Shown here one piece after another: positions 48,846 to 58,900 of a stretch of DNA of 64,000 nt. The notes beneath the pieces were generated by a model. That model ran no database searches, had not been told where the DNA came from, and saw nothing but the letters and a program-made list of their open reading frames with translations. Source of the DNA: [Clostridium] aerotolerans DSM 5434. GTDB taxonomy: Bacteria; Bacillota; Clostridia; Lachnospirales; Lachnospiraceae. Each line of letters begins with the position of its first letter. The first letter of the stretch is position 1. The position numbers were made by a program, and so were the translations under genes. The DNA lies in the NCBI RefSeq assembly GCF_000687555.1, contig NZ_JHWJ01000008.1:62001-126000 (forward strand). The letters run 5' to 3'.

Positions 48846-48874
48846 ATAATATCATAGCGTTGTCAAGGTGTCAA
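48846..48874 (-). promoter_or_regulatory. Promoter of rpoBC
   Basis: Minus-strand TTGACA (48869-48874), 17 bp, TATTAT (48846-48851). The leader is about 85 nt. Confidence 0.8.
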
Positions 48875-48885
48875 GCATTTTTTAC

Positions 48886-48914
48886 TTGTATTTCCCAGGA
48901 AAACGTGATATACT
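48886..48914 (+). promoter_or_regulatory. Promoter of the small membrane protein gene
   Basis: Plus-strand TTGTAT (48886-48891), 17 bp, TATACT (48909-48914), back to back with the rpoBC promoter. Confidence 0.65.
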
Positions 48915-48962
48915 ATTACAGATAGGCCCAATTTACAAAAAGAACTATTGGAGGTATTCCCG

Positions 48963-49415
48963 GTGAGCACATTTTTAAACGTATTAATCGTGATTCTTTT
49001 CATCGTAGTTGTGGCATTGGCAGTCCTTTATTTTCTCGGTAAGAAGCTGGAGAAGCGTCAGGTGGAACAGCAGCAGGCATTAGAAGCTGCGGCACAGACC
49101 GTTAACATGCTGGTTATTGATAAGAAGAAGATGAAGCTAAAAGACGCCGGCCTTCCTAAGATTGTGTACGAGCAGACACCAAAGTATATGCGCAGAACAA
49201 AGCTGCCCATTGTAAAGGCAAAGATCGGACCAAAGGTAATGACGCTGATTGCAGATGCCAAGGTTTTCGAAGTCCTTCCCATTAAGACAGAAGCAAAGGT
49301 TGTGATAAGCGGTATTTACATAACCGAGATCAAGAGCCTTAGAGGTAAAGCAGTTCCTCCCGCTCCAAAGAAGAAGTCATTTTGGGACAAGTTTAAAAAG
49401 AACGACAAAAAGTAA
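48963..49415 (+). CDS. Single-pass membrane protein, unknown (GTG start)
   Basis: 150 aa. One N-terminal helix (LNVLIVILFIVVVALAVLYF), a charged coil (KKLEKRQVEQQQALEAAAQT) and a soluble domain with PKIVYEQTPKYMRRTKLPIV and PKVMTLIADAKVFEVLPIKT, ending in a lysine-rich tail. The start is GTG at 48963, 8 bp after GGAGG; an in-frame TTG overlaps that site. Family and function not recognised; it looks like a conserved clostridial protein. Confidence 0.75.
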   Translation: MSTFLNVLIVILFIVVVALAVLYFLGKKLEKRQVEQQQALEAAAQTVNMLVIDKKKMKLKDAGLPKIVYEQTPKYMRRTKLPIVKAKIGPKVMTLIADAKVFEVLPIKTEAKVVISGIYITEIKSLRGKAVPPAPKKKSFWDKFKKNDKK

Positions 49416-49445
49416 GTGATATCCATCACCGGAATGTTCTGTGGC

Positions 49446-49490
49446 GAATGCCCAGGTTGCGAACAACTTCGCACCTGGGCATTCTTTGTG
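49446..49490 (+). terminator. Intrinsic terminator
   Basis: GAATGCCCAGG-T-TGCGA and TCGCA-CCTGGGCATTC form a 16-bp stem followed by TTTGTG. Confidence 0.85.
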
Positions 49491-49532
49491 TGCTTATATA
49501 CAATAAACTTTTAAAAAGTCTGAAAAATCATC

Positions 49533-49560
49533 TTGACAATGCTTAAATTCATGATATAAT
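49533..49560 (+). promoter_or_regulatory. Promoter of sodA
   Basis: TTGACA (49533-49538), 16 bp, TATAAT (49555-49560), with about 80 nt of leader before the ATG. Confidence 0.8.
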
Positions 49561-49646
49561 GAAGCTACAAACAAGTTAGCAATGACTAACCAAATAATAA
49601 ATACTGACATTTGAAAATAAATGATGGAATCGAAAGGAGAACTATT

Positions 49647-50267
49647 ATGTTTAATCAAATTCAATTACCTTATGCGTACGACGCTTTAGAACCTCATATC
49701 GATGCTCTTACAATGGAAACTCATTATTCCAAGCACCATGCAGCTTATACAAAGAATCTAAACGATGCAGCCCAAAAGGCTGGTGTGGCAGATAAGGATA
49801 TTTCTCTCCTACTATCTTCCCTTGATCAGATTTCTGATGAAGCCCTAAGAAAAGCCATTCGAAACAACGGCGGCGGTTTTTATAACCATAATCTATATTT
49901 CGGAACTATGAGCCCCAATGGCGGCGGCGAACCGGATGGAGATTTAAAAGCAGCTCTTGATCAGGCATTCGGAAGCTTTTCAGATTTTAAAGACAAATTA
50001 AGTGGCCTGGCTGCCGGACAGTTTGGTTCCGGCTGGGGATGGCTCTCAAGTGATAGAAACGGAAAGCTGATTCTATCCTCCAGTCCAAATCAGGACAATC
50101 CGCTTATGGAAGGAAACGGACACGTTCCACTCCTTGGCATTGACGTTTGGGAACATGCTTATTACTTAAAGTATAAGAACCTAAGAGCAGATTATATTAA
50201 GGCATTCTTTGAAGTCGTTGACTGGAATGCAGTTGCCGCCAATTACGCTAATGTATTAAAGGGTTAA
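49647..50267 (+). CDS. sodA: Superoxide dismutase, Mn/Fe type
   Basis: 206 aa cytosolic enzyme that dismutes superoxide. Metal ligands are His26, His81, Asp166 and His170 (HYSKHH, NGGGFYNHNLYF, DVWEHAYY). Mn or Fe preference cannot be fixed from sequence alone, although GGGFYNHNLYFG is common to both. ATG at 49647 follows AAAGGAG; upstream in-frame codons lack a site. It is monocistronic with its own promoter and terminator, which suits a stress gene in an anaerobe. Confidence 0.95.
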   Translation: MFNQIQLPYAYDALEPHIDALTMETHYSKHHAAYTKNLNDAAQKAGVADKDISLLLSSLDQISDEALRKAIRNNGGGFYNHNLYFGTMSPNGGGEPDGDLKAALDQAFGSFSDFKDKLSGLAAGQFGSGWGWLSSDRNGKLILSSSPNQDNPLMEGNGHVPLLGIDVWEHAYYLKYKNLRADYIKAFFEVVDWNAVAANYANVLKG

Positions 50268-50325
50268 AAAATAGACTCAATACCTATGATCTCAAAAAGT
50301 ACTCCTCCAAAAATAGCATATAACA

Positions 50326-50382
50326 CATAAAAAAAGATAGGCTCCGGTACAGAAATGAACCGGGCCTATCTTTTTTTATGTG
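50326..50382. terminator. Bidirectional terminator between sodA and DUF1934 gene
   Basis: AAAAAAAGATAGG and CCTATCTTTTTTT pair, with an inner CCGGT/ACCGG part; A and T runs on both sides serve both strands. Confidence 0.85.
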
Positions 50383-50388
50383 TTTCTT

Positions 50389-50835
50389 CTAATTTAATAA
50401 GCGTATGTCAGCAGTGGCTTTGGAATGAATATCAAGATCAATGTCGCATTCTGAAATATGCTGATAATTAATATCCAGAGAATAAGCTACATGAACTCTT
50501 AACCGGTCTTCCTCTTCTATGACCTGGATGTCGTTGGTGCTTATCCCAATCATAAGTTCCCCATAAGGAGTTGCGTAGCATGCAATATTCTTCTTGTTTT
50601 TTTCAAATGTCATATGAACGCTGGAGCTGCCCCGTTTTATAATATCAAGACCTGAGGGACTGACTTTTATGGTGTTTTTGATGACTCCCTCAAAGCCTTC
50701 CTGTATCTCATCGTATAAAACGTAATGGTTTCCATTTTTAAGAAAATAATCTCCAGAAGTAATCATCTCAACCGTGTTGTTGTCTTCCTCTGCAATTTGT
50801 ATCCCGCTGATGCTGATAAGGACATCTCTCGTCAT
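50389..50835 (-). CDS. DUF1934 protein, calycin-like beta barrel
   Basis: 148 aa starting MTRDVLISISGIQ. The N-terminal pattern and the beta-rich sequence (DYFLKNGNHYVLYDEIQEG, SSSVHMTFEKNKK, TPYGELMIGISTNDI) match DUF1934 (YwiB-like) proteins. Function unknown. In firmicutes it is often next to cell-wall or argS genes; here it follows murI by 11 bp in one operon. Confidence 0.85.
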   Translation of the reverse strand: MTRDVLISISGIQIAEEDNNTVEMITSGDYFLKNGNHYVLYDEIQEGFEGVIKNTIKVSPSGLDIIKRGSSSVHMTFEKNKKNIACYATPYGELMIGISTNDIQVIEEEDRLRVHVAYSLDINYQHISECDIDLDIHSKATADIRLLN

Positions 50836-50846
50836 AGTAAACTCCT

Positions 50847-51665
50847 TTAGAACTCTTCAATATTGATCTTCTTTGTCTGTTTTACCTGGTCAGGAAGAAT
50901 GGAGGAAGCGAAATTAGTAAACTTCTCTGCCAGATCGCTGACATAAAACCGGTATTTGTCCTGAGAGGAATCATCTTCCTCATGTAACAGCTGGCTCTCA
51001 CTTAATACCTGCTTTAATTCCAGTGCGGTTTCGTAAGCCGGATTCACCAGCGTGACCTCAGGTCCCATCACACGGCCTACGGTGGAGCGAAGTAAAGGAT
51101 AATGGGTGCAGCCCAGTACCAGTGTATCAATAAACTTCCCTTTTAATTCAGATAAATACCTGGAAGCGATTTCATCGGTTACTGAATCATGAAGGAGTCC
51201 TTCTTCTACCAGGGGAACAAATAAGGGACACGGCTTTCCAATTACCTCAATGCCACCTTTCATCTCTTCCATCACCTTGGTATAAACTCCGCTTTGTATA
51301 GTACCTTCGGTTCCAATGATACCGATCTTTCCATTTCTGGTGGCGTCCACTGCTGTCTTTGCGCCTGCATGAATCACTCCGATCACAGGAATATCCAGTT
51401 CCTTTTCCACGGTCTCAAGAGCAAAGGCTGTGGCAGTATTGCATGCAATGACAATGGCCTTTACATCCTGAGTCATCAAAAAGCGTATGTTTTGTCTTGT
51501 GTAGCGGACGATGGTATCTTTTGATTTGGTTCCATACGGAACTCTTGCCGTATCACCAAAGTAAATCAGCCGTTCCTCCGGCATCTGCCTCATGATTTCC
51601 CGCACCACCGTAAGTCCGCCTACCCCGGAGTCAAAAACTCCGATGGGTGAATTTCTATCTGCCAT
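50847..51665 (-). CDS. murI: Glutamate racemase
   Basis: 272 aa. It makes D-glutamate for peptidoglycan. Both catalytic cysteines are in place: VIACNTATAF and VLGCTHYPLL. N-terminal PIGVFDSGVGGLTVVREI is invariant. It lies between ddl and the DUF1934 gene with 11-12 bp spacers, so D-Glu and D-Ala-D-Ala supply are co-transcribed. Confidence 0.97.
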   Translation of the reverse strand: MADRNSPIGVFDSGVGGLTVVREIMRQMPEERLIYFGDTARVPYGTKSKDTIVRYTRQNIRFLMTQDVKAIVIACNTATAFALETVEKELDIPVIGVIHAGAKTAVDATRNGKIGIIGTEGTIQSGVYTKVMEEMKGGIEVIGKPCPLFVPLVEEGLLHDSVTDEIASRYLSELKGKFIDTLVLGCTHYPLLRSTVGRVMGPEVTLVNPAYETALELKQVLSESQLLHEEDDSSQDKYRFYVSDLAEKFTNFASSILPDQVKQTKKINIEEF

Positions 51666-51677
51666 GATGACTCTCCT

Positions 51678-52742
51678 TTAGGACTGGGAGCGATCCGCTG
51701 CATGCTTCAGTAAGCGGTTCACCAGTTCTTCCTTTGTAACGCCTGCATGTTCCCACAGCATGGGATACATGCTGATGGCAGTAAAGCCAGGCATGGTATT
51801 GATCTCATTAAATACCACGGTTCCGTCTTCTTTTACAAAGAAATCCACTCTTGCCAAGCCGTAGCCGTCTACCGCCTGGAAAATGGCCTTTGCTGCGCTT
51901 CTGATTGTTTCCGCTGCTCCTTCTGGGAGCGCTGGGTCCACTACTGTTTTTGATTCGGAATTATAATACTTCGCATCAAAATCATAAAACTCAGCGGCGG
52001 CCACGATCTCGCCTACTCCGGAGGCCTCTACCGGAGTGTTGCCTCCGCCAAAGACTGCACATTCGATTTCACGGCCTACGATCATCTCTTCTACCAGAAT
52101 CTTTCGGTCATGCTCTCCCGCCAGAATAAGAGCTTCTTTTAATTCTTTTCCGTCTTCTGCACGGCTTACTCCTTTAGAGGAGCCTGCATTGGATGGCTTT
52201 ACGAATACCGGATAGGTAAATTTATCTTCCACCTTTTTTACAATCGGGTCTAAATCATGTAATTCATGACGCATCACTGCTATGTAATCCGCCTGTCTGA
52301 CGCCTAAATCCTTGACAATGATCTTCGTATATAATTTATCCATGGACACAGCGGAGGATAACACGCCACAGCCAACGTAGGGGATGCCGGAAAGCTCTAA
52401 CAGGCCCTGAATGGTTCCGTCTTCTCCATACAGACCATGGAGCACAGGAAATACCACATCTGCTCTTACAAGCTCTGTTTTTTCTCCATCTAATAAAATC
52501 ACGCTCTTCATGGTAGCATCGGGAGATAACACTGCAGATACACTGCCGTTTTTCCATGATCCGTCCTGAATGGCTTCTACAGAATCTGTTTTGATCCAGT
52601 GACCTTCTTCTGTGATTCCGATCAGAAGAAGATCGTATATTTCTCTATTGATATGGTTAATGACATTGATGACCGACATGCAGGAAACTACATGCTCTGA
52701 GGACTGGCCGCCAAACAGTACAACCGCATTTTTTTTGCCCAT
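51678..52742 (-). CDS. ddl: D-alanine-D-alanine ligase
   Basis: 354 aa ATP-grasp enzyme that makes the D-Ala-D-Ala end of peptidoglycan precursors. Motifs: FGGQSSEHVVSCMSV, VKPSNAGSSKGVSR, YDFDAKYY (the Tyr-type omega loop of D-Ala ligases rather than the His of D-lactate ligases), VFNEINTMPGFT. Specificity is thus inferred to be D-Ala, so no intrinsic VanA/B-type change is seen. First gene of ddl-murI-DUF1934. Confidence 0.94.
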   Translation of the reverse strand: MGKKNAVVLFGGQSSEHVVSCMSVINVINHINREIYDLLLIGITEEGHWIKTDSVEAIQDGSWKNGSVSAVLSPDATMKSVILLDGEKTELVRADVVFPVLHGLYGEDGTIQGLLELSGIPYVGCGVLSSAVSMDKLYTKIIVKDLGVRQADYIAVMRHELHDLDPIVKKVEDKFTYPVFVKPSNAGSSKGVSRAEDGKELKEALILAGEHDRKILVEEMIVGREIECAVFGGGNTPVEASGVGEIVAAAEFYDFDAKYYNSESKTVVDPALPEGAAETIRSAAKAIFQAVDGYGLARVDFFVKEDGTVVFNEINTMPGFTAISMYPMLWEHAGVTKEELVNRLLKHAADRSQS

Positions 52743-52782
52743 TTTAATCTCCTTACCAATTTCTTGATTTTACAGCGTTTAT

Positions 52783-52811
52783 ATTATAGCACATATGGTT
52801 ACAATTACAAA
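52783..52811 (-). promoter_or_regulatory. Promoter of ddl; overlaps spoIIR control region
   Basis: Minus-strand TTTGTA (52806-52811), 17 bp, TATAAT (52783-52788). On the plus strand the same stretch has GTTTATA (52777-52783) and GGTTACAATTA (52797-52807), a loose match to the sigma-F -35/-10 pattern, which fits spoIIR in Bacillus but with short spacing. Confidence 0.5.
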
Positions 52812-52838
52812 TAGATTCCATAAAAAAGGAGAAGCCCA

Positions 52839-53489
52839 ATGAAACAGAAACGTGATTTATTCTTATGTATTACATGCATATTGCTTGCACTTTTATTTTC
52901 CATGTCAGAGGAAAGAAACGCAGAGGAAGCCATGGCCGCCCGGATCGCACCTGAAATTCTTCGGTTTCACGTCCTGGCAAACAGCGATAGCACAGAAGAT
53001 CAGAATTTAAAATTAAAGGTTCGCACCATGCTCTTAAACACAATATATGAGGAAATGGGAGAAAATGCATCTTTAGAAGAGACAAAAAAATACGTCAGAT
53101 CCCATAAGGACCGACTGGAGAAAAAAGCAGAAACGTACATGAAGACTCTGGGATATGATTATCCCGCACATATGGAACTGGCCACAACTTATTTTCCTAC
53201 CAAGACCTACGGCGATATGGTGTTCCCATGCGGAAACTATGAAGCGGTCAGGGTAAAAATAGGCGAAGGCAAAGGACGCAACTGGTGGTGTGTCCTTTAT
53301 CCTCCGCTCTGTTTTGTGGATTCTTCCTATGCGGTTGTTCCCGATACCTCCAAAGAGATTCTAAGAGAATCCTTAGATCCATCGGATTATTTAAAATTAA
53401 ACAAGGATAATACGAAAATCCATGTGAAGTTAAAGCTTGCTGAGCTTTTGTTAGAGAAGAAAGAACCTACTACTTCCCAGAATCAATAA
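52839..53489 (+). CDS. spoIIR: Stage II sporulation protein R
   Basis: 216 aa with an N-terminal signal/anchor (LFLCITCILLALLFSM). In Bacillus SpoIIR is made in the forespore, exported, and triggers SpoIIGA to process pro-sigma-E in the mother cell. APEILRFHVLANSDSTEDQN and LKVRTMLL, then EGKGRNWWCVLYPPLCFVD are family signatures. The 3' end overlaps the convergent TolC-like gene by 20 bp. It shows that the organism sporulates. Confidence 0.94.
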   Translation: MKQKRDLFLCITCILLALLFSMSEERNAEEAMAARIAPEILRFHVLANSDSTEDQNLKLKVRTMLLNTIYEEMGENASLEETKKYVRSHKDRLEKKAETYMKTLGYDYPAHMELATTYFPTKTYGDMVFPCGNYEAVRVKIGEGKGRNWWCVLYPPLCFVDSSYAVVPDTSKEILRESLDPSDYLKLNKDNTKIHVKLKLAELLLEKKEPTTSQNQ

Positions 53490-54687
53490 TAACGCCTTTT
53501 ACTGCCCACTGATATGTGGTGTATGCCTGATACAGCTCCGAGTATGCGCTTTCCTTCGCTCCCTCTGCCTGCAAATAACCCATCTGGGACTGAAGGTATG
53601 TAATTTTACTCAGCATACCCATCTGGAAGGAGCGCTCGGCCTTTCCTTTATCAAGCCCTGCCTTCTCAAATGAAGTAAGAGCGGCTTCATAGGCTGTTTT
53701 GGCCTGCTTTAGGTTTTGATAGAAGGACTGCACGGTGACTGCCACATTTTGCTCTCCTTCTGATACACTTGCCTGCTTTTGGGCGATACCCGTGGTGGTT
53801 TTATTGGAATTTGTTCGGCGCATATTGATAAGCTCATAATTATTGCCAATGGCCTTTGCTGTATCGGCTTCCAAATTAAGAGAAGCAATCTGCTGCAGAT
53901 CCAGTTCCGGAAGACCTCCAATCTCAGGTGACGCATCTGCGGAGTAACCGGTCATCAGTCCCAGAGAACGACGAAGGCCATCAACCGTATGATTCAGGCT
54001 TAGAAGAGAGGATTGGGCGGAAAGCAGTTCCTTTTTCGCGGACAGCACATCCGTTTGTGTTGCTGTTCCGATCGTAAGGCCTAATTCCTGCGCCTCATAA
54101 GCAGAATTACTTAGTTCCGTTGCCTTTTGAAGGAGTGCCTGGTTTGCGACCGCACTGTTGTATCCTATCATAATCTGGTCAGCATAATACTCATATTTCC
54201 TTGAAGCCTCGGTGATTCCGGAATTGATGGCTGAATTAGGCTGTTTGAGCTTTTTAATAGTCCTTTGCATCTTATCCGTATTGGACTTGATTCCCTTTAC
54301 CGTCCCCTCCAGTATCTTATACATAGGGATTCCATTTTCATCTGTCAGACCAGTTGGCTTTAGGGCTTTGGCCTGATCTTCAAGATTCTTTATGTTATCC
54401 TTCATCTCTATCCCTGTCAGCTCACCATAAACATATTCAAGATTTTCCACATTAGCATTGATTGAGTTCACCAGATTCTGCAAATCAGGATTATAATATC
54501 TTACCAAATTAGAGAGTTCTTCAAATTCAATGGTATTATCATTTAATTGATTCCACTGCTCTGTAGTTATCCCTTCTGGAATCGGTTTTTCTGCCTGACC
54601 AGGTCCAACAGCGCCATAGACCGGAAGAACCGATGAAGCAGTAAGCAGTGCGGCCAGACAAATTGGCCAAACTTTTTTATTATTCAT
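53470..54687 (-). CDS. TolC-like protein 2 of the RND operon
   Basis: 405 aa with signal peptide (LAALLTASSVLPVYG). Long alternating helices with Ala/Gln-rich coiled coils and heptad repeats, in the manner of outer-membrane-efflux (TolC) proteins. The opening EQWNQLNDNTIEFEELSNLV parallels the next gene. In a single-membrane Gram-positive such proteins cannot form a true outer-membrane duct; they may span the wall or assist the pump. The ribosome site lies inside the end of the preceding gene (4-bp gap). ATG at 54687. Confidence 0.8.
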   Translation of the reverse strand: MNNKKVWPICLAALLTASSVLPVYGAVGPGQAEKPIPEGITTEQWNQLNDNTIEFEELSNLVRYYNPDLQNLVNSINANVENLEYVYGELTGIEMKDNIKNLEDQAKALKPTGLTDENGIPMYKILEGTVKGIKSNTDKMQRTIKKLKQPNSAINSGITEASRKYEYYADQIMIGYNSAVANQALLQKATELSNSAYEAQELGLTIGTATQTDVLSAKKELLSAQSSLLSLNHTVDGLRRSLGLMTGYSADASPEIGGLPELDLQQIASLNLEADTAKAIGNNYELINMRRTNSNKTTTGIAQKQASVSEGEQNVAVTVQSFYQNLKQAKTAYEAALTSFEKAGLDKGKAERSFQMGMLSKITYLQSQMGYLQAEGAKESAYSELYQAYTTYQWAVKGVIIDSGK

Positions 54688-54691
54688 CGTA

Positions 54692-55840
54692 TCAGCCTCC
54701 TGCCGAAGCCAGCCCACTTATTGCATTATCATAGGTCTGGACTGCCTGGAACAGTGCAAGCTGGGCTTTCTTTAGAGAGATATTCTTCGTGTTGAATGCA
54801 TTCTTCTGCTTCATATAATCAAGCCTGCTTAAGGTACCTACCTGCTGCTTATGTTCCGCTGTTTCCATGTTCTTACTTTCCAGTTCAAATTCTGCTGCCG
54901 CCTGATCATAGGCTGCCTTGGCCTGTTGAACGGATTGATAATTCTTTACAACTTCTGATTTAATGTTCTCCTCATTGCTGGAAACGGTCCGCTTTAACGT
55001 CTCTTTCGTTATTTCTGCCACAGCATTAGACAGCTTTCTCTTATTAATCTTAAAGGTATAATTATTTTCCAGCGCTGCATCCTTATCCGTCTCGGGATTC
55101 ATAGAGGCAATGTGGTCAAAATTGACAGCCGGTATATCCTTTATCTCTGGAGTATCATTATATTTCCACCCCAGCATAACAAGAAGTTTTTGTCTCGTCT
55201 CTTCAAGACTGCCGCCAAGCTTCTCTACAGTCGCCTGGGTGCTTTGAACGCTCTCCTTCGCACCAAGAACATCCGATAAGGTAGCCATCCCAGCTCCCTG
55301 CTTTACAAGTGCTGACTGATATTGGGCCTCCATATATTCTAAGCTGTCCTTTGCGGATTCCAGCTCTAATTTCTGCTGAAAATATGATATCATTGAGGAC
55401 TGGGCAGAAGCCACAAGATTGGCTTCCTGCTGATCATTGGTGAGCTGGTCGACTGCTAGATCTTCCGTCATTTTATCGGCAGTTTCATCGGCCTGAGCTG
55501 CTGTTACCTGTGCCTGAGCATCTGCCACTGCATCATCGCCTGTGATATTGCTTCTGGCATCAAAGGCTGCATCCCGGTAAGCCTGAGCATAATCATCGCG
55601 GGTGACTTTGTCGTCTTTTTTCTTATCATTAATATCAAGCTGATTTTTCTGAACCGTTACATTATATTCACGGATCAGGCCTGCCAGCTCATCATATTCC
55701 ATCACATTGTCCCTCAGCTTTGCCCACTCCTCAGGAGTTCTTGCAAACTCCGGGCTGCCGGCCCAGGCAGTGGCTGCCGGTCCGGAAAAGGCAAGCACTG
55801 CCGAAAGACAGCACGCACTTATCAGTTTCCATTTTCTCAT
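54692..55840 (-). CDS. TolC-like protein 1 of the RND operon
   Basis: 382 aa with signal peptide (ISACCLSAVLAFSGPAATAWA). Paralog of the following gene: PEEWAKLRDNVMEYDELAGL, then long coiled-coil helices (YMEAQYQSALVKQGAGMATL, KQQVGTLSRLDYMKQKNAF). The GMATLSDVL and GTLSRLDYM phrases match the helix-turn repeats of TolC. It follows the RND gene by 100 bp. Confidence 0.8.
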   Translation of the reverse strand: MRKWKLISACCLSAVLAFSGPAATAWAGSPEFARTPEEWAKLRDNVMEYDELAGLIREYNVTVQKNQLDINDKKKDDKVTRDDYAQAYRDAAFDARSNITGDDAVADAQAQVTAAQADETADKMTEDLAVDQLTNDQQEANLVASAQSSMISYFQQKLELESAKDSLEYMEAQYQSALVKQGAGMATLSDVLGAKESVQSTQATVEKLGGSLEETRQKLLVMLGWKYNDTPEIKDIPAVNFDHIASMNPETDKDAALENNYTFKINKRKLSNAVAEITKETLKRTVSSNEENIKSEVVKNYQSVQQAKAAYDQAAAEFELESKNMETAEHKQQVGTLSRLDYMKQKNAFNTKNISLKKAQLALFQAVQTYDNAISGLASAGG

Positions 55841-55940
55841 CCTTAATCCTCCTTATTTGGTAATTCTATCATATCACAGTTGTATCCCTGCCTGCAAACC
55901 ACATTCTTCCATAACTGGTAATGAGGCAGGGACGTATTAT

Positions 55941-58900
55941 TTATGAAGGTACTTTTTTCTCCTTTTTCTTCCGTCTCAAAATAGAATAGAGTACGGGGAG
56001 CACCAGAAGAGATAAAAAGGTGGAAGACGCAAGGCCTCCGATGTTAACAAGGGCAAGGCCCTGCATCATCTCTCCATTCTCTCCACCTCTTGCAAGAGGA
56101 ATCAGAGATAAGATAGCGATCAACGCTGTCATAAGAATAGGGCGGAGTCGTGTAAATCCTGCTTCAATAACAGCACTTCTGGTATCCATGGTTTCATTAA
56201 ACTGGTTGGCACAATCCACGTAAAGGATACCGGAGTTAAGAACCGTACCGATGAGCACCAGGAAACCAAGAAGCGAGGTCATACTGATGCTTACATTGGT
56301 TATGAGCATGAGCCCAAAAGCACCGATAAAGCTGAATGGGATGGTAGCCATAACCATGAGTGAGAAAATTGGTGATTCAAACTGGGCTGCCAATACCACG
56401 AATACCAGGAAAATAGCTGTTGCGATGGCAAGGAACAGTCCTCCGAACTCTTCGGACATGGATTCTGCCTCACTGTTCTGACCTCTGGTGATAGTATCGG
56501 ATAAATATTTATTAACCACCTGATCATCAATTTCCTTGGTGGCCTTTTGTTTGTCTTTTTCTGTCTTAACCTTATCGGTAAAGGACCCGGTTACAGTAAC
56601 CTGATACTGTTTATTCTTTCTTGAAATGGTAGCAGGGCTGTCTTCGTATCCAACAGAAGCAATGTCTGTGAGAGCCACAGAACCGCCGGTCGCATTGGGC
56701 ACCATGATTCCCTCTACTTTATCAAGGGTATCATAGGAGTCATCGGGATATTCTACTTTAACGGATATCTCCTGACCATCCCGGTCAAAGTTGGTGGCTT
56801 CCACTCCGCTTAACATACTGTTAAGCATTCCGCCTGCAGTCACTGGTGCGATGCCCTCGGCAGCGGCCTTAATGGGGTCTACCTTGATTTTAATAACCGG
56901 AGCGGCATTTTCAAGATCAGAATGGACCTTAATAAGCTCTGGGCGAGCCGTAAGCTCGGATACCATCTGATCGGCTGTGCTTTTCAGACGTTCAAGCTGG
57001 GCGCCCTTTAAGATAACTTCATAGTCATTTTTCGAACCGCCAGACTCCATGCTGGAAGTTGATTTAAGAGAAACGTTACAGTCAGGAAGCTGACCCATCT
57101 CTTTCTTCCATTTGTTAATGATCTGTTTGGTGCTTAGCTTTCTGTCAGATTTCAAGTAAGCGGTCAGGGTTGCATCTGAGGTACTGTTTAAACTGATGGC
57201 CGATCCGCCATAGGTTAATGTATATGATTTTAAGTCTTCTTCCTGACTTACAATGGTCTCAATCTTTTGAAGAACCTTATCTACCTCTTCTATCTTAAGA
57301 CCTGGCTTCACTTTTGTTGTAATGGAAATAGTACCCTGATCCACTTCTGGCATCAGCTCAAAGCCAATCTTTCCTGCCAGCATGAAGGAAGCGACTAAAA
57401 GGAGCACGGATACAATGAGAACCATTGCTTTCCTGTTAAGAAGCTTTCCAATTAAATTACGGTAACCGTGCTGAAGGGATTTTATAATACCACCTAATGG
57501 AGAGTTGTGTTTTTCCACTGGACGGTATTTGGCATAACAAAGTGGAACAATGGTCATCGCTGAAAGCAGAGAAGCCATCATACAAAATACAATGGTATAG
57601 CCAAGTGGCTTAAAGATCTGACCTGTCAGACCAGCAAGGAACACAAGAGGAATGAAAACAACGCACTTTGTAATGGTACCGCCTAAAATGGACTGGAGCA
57701 CCAGCTTGGTACCCTCCACCGCAGACCCTTCATAATCCTCTTCTTTATGAGCTCTAAAGCAGCTCTCTAATACTACAATGGAATCGTCTACCATCATACC
57801 TACACCTAAAACGATGGCGCTCATGGTAATTAAGTTCATGGAAAATCCCATGGCCGACATTAAGATAAGGGCAACCAGTATGGAAACCGGTATAGAGCTT
57901 CCGACAATCAGGGAAGCCTTGATATCTCCAAAGAAGAGATAGATGATGACCATGGAAATAATAACGGCAAGGATCATAGTCTCTAATACACTGTATAAAG
58001 AAGCTTTGATCTGAGTGCTGGTGTCGTCAATGACCACGATGTCCATATTCTTATGATCTGCTTTTAAGGTTTCAATGGTCTTTTTAACCTGATTGGAAAC
58101 ATCAATGGCACTGCTCTTTTGCTGTTTGTTAATGGATAAAGTAATGGTATCTTTTCCATTATACCGGCCGATGGCATCCTGTTTCTTAACCGTATCGCCG
58201 ATTTCTGCAATATCTTCCAGATAAATGGTCTTACCATTTCCAGCTACCACCGGAACTTTCTTAAGCTCTTCTGCTGTATTTACATCGACAGATGTACTAA
58301 CCGCAAGATTTCTGCTTCCGACTCCTGTGGTTCCTGCCGGATAAGTGAAGTCAGCCGCTTGAATGGACTGTACAACGGCATTCATACTTAAGTGATACTG
58401 GTTTAACTTTTCCGGATTTAAACGGACCTTGATATAACCTTCCCGTCCACCATTGGTATCAATGCTTGCGATGGAGGAAATCTTTTCAAATTCCGGAACA
58501 ATATCACTTTTAACAAAGTTATAAAGATTATCCTGTGTGGTATCATTGACCGCCAGAGTCATAACTGGCATGGCGCTGATATCAACCTCCATAATGGTAG
58601 GTGCCTTTACATCATCAGGAAGCTTTATGTTATCCATCTTCTTTTTTAAGTCAGAGTATGCCTTATCCATGTCGGTGCCGTACTCGTACTGCAGCATGAT
58701 GATGGATACATTTTCTTTGGAAGTGGACTGAACATTTTTAATACCCGACAGAGTACCTACTTCATTTTCTATGGGCTTGGTAATTAAATCGTTTACATCC
58801 TCAGGGCTGGCCCCCTGATAAACGGTACTGACCGTAAGCATGGGGTAATTCATCTCTGGAAACAGTTCAAGCTTTGAGGAAAACACAGAGGATAAGCCGA

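Noticed and set aside
51678-52742. Vancomycin-type D-Ala-D-Lac or D-Ser ligase
   Set aside because: The omega loop reads YDFDAKYY, the D-Ala ligase form, and no vanH/vanX-like genes are adjacent.
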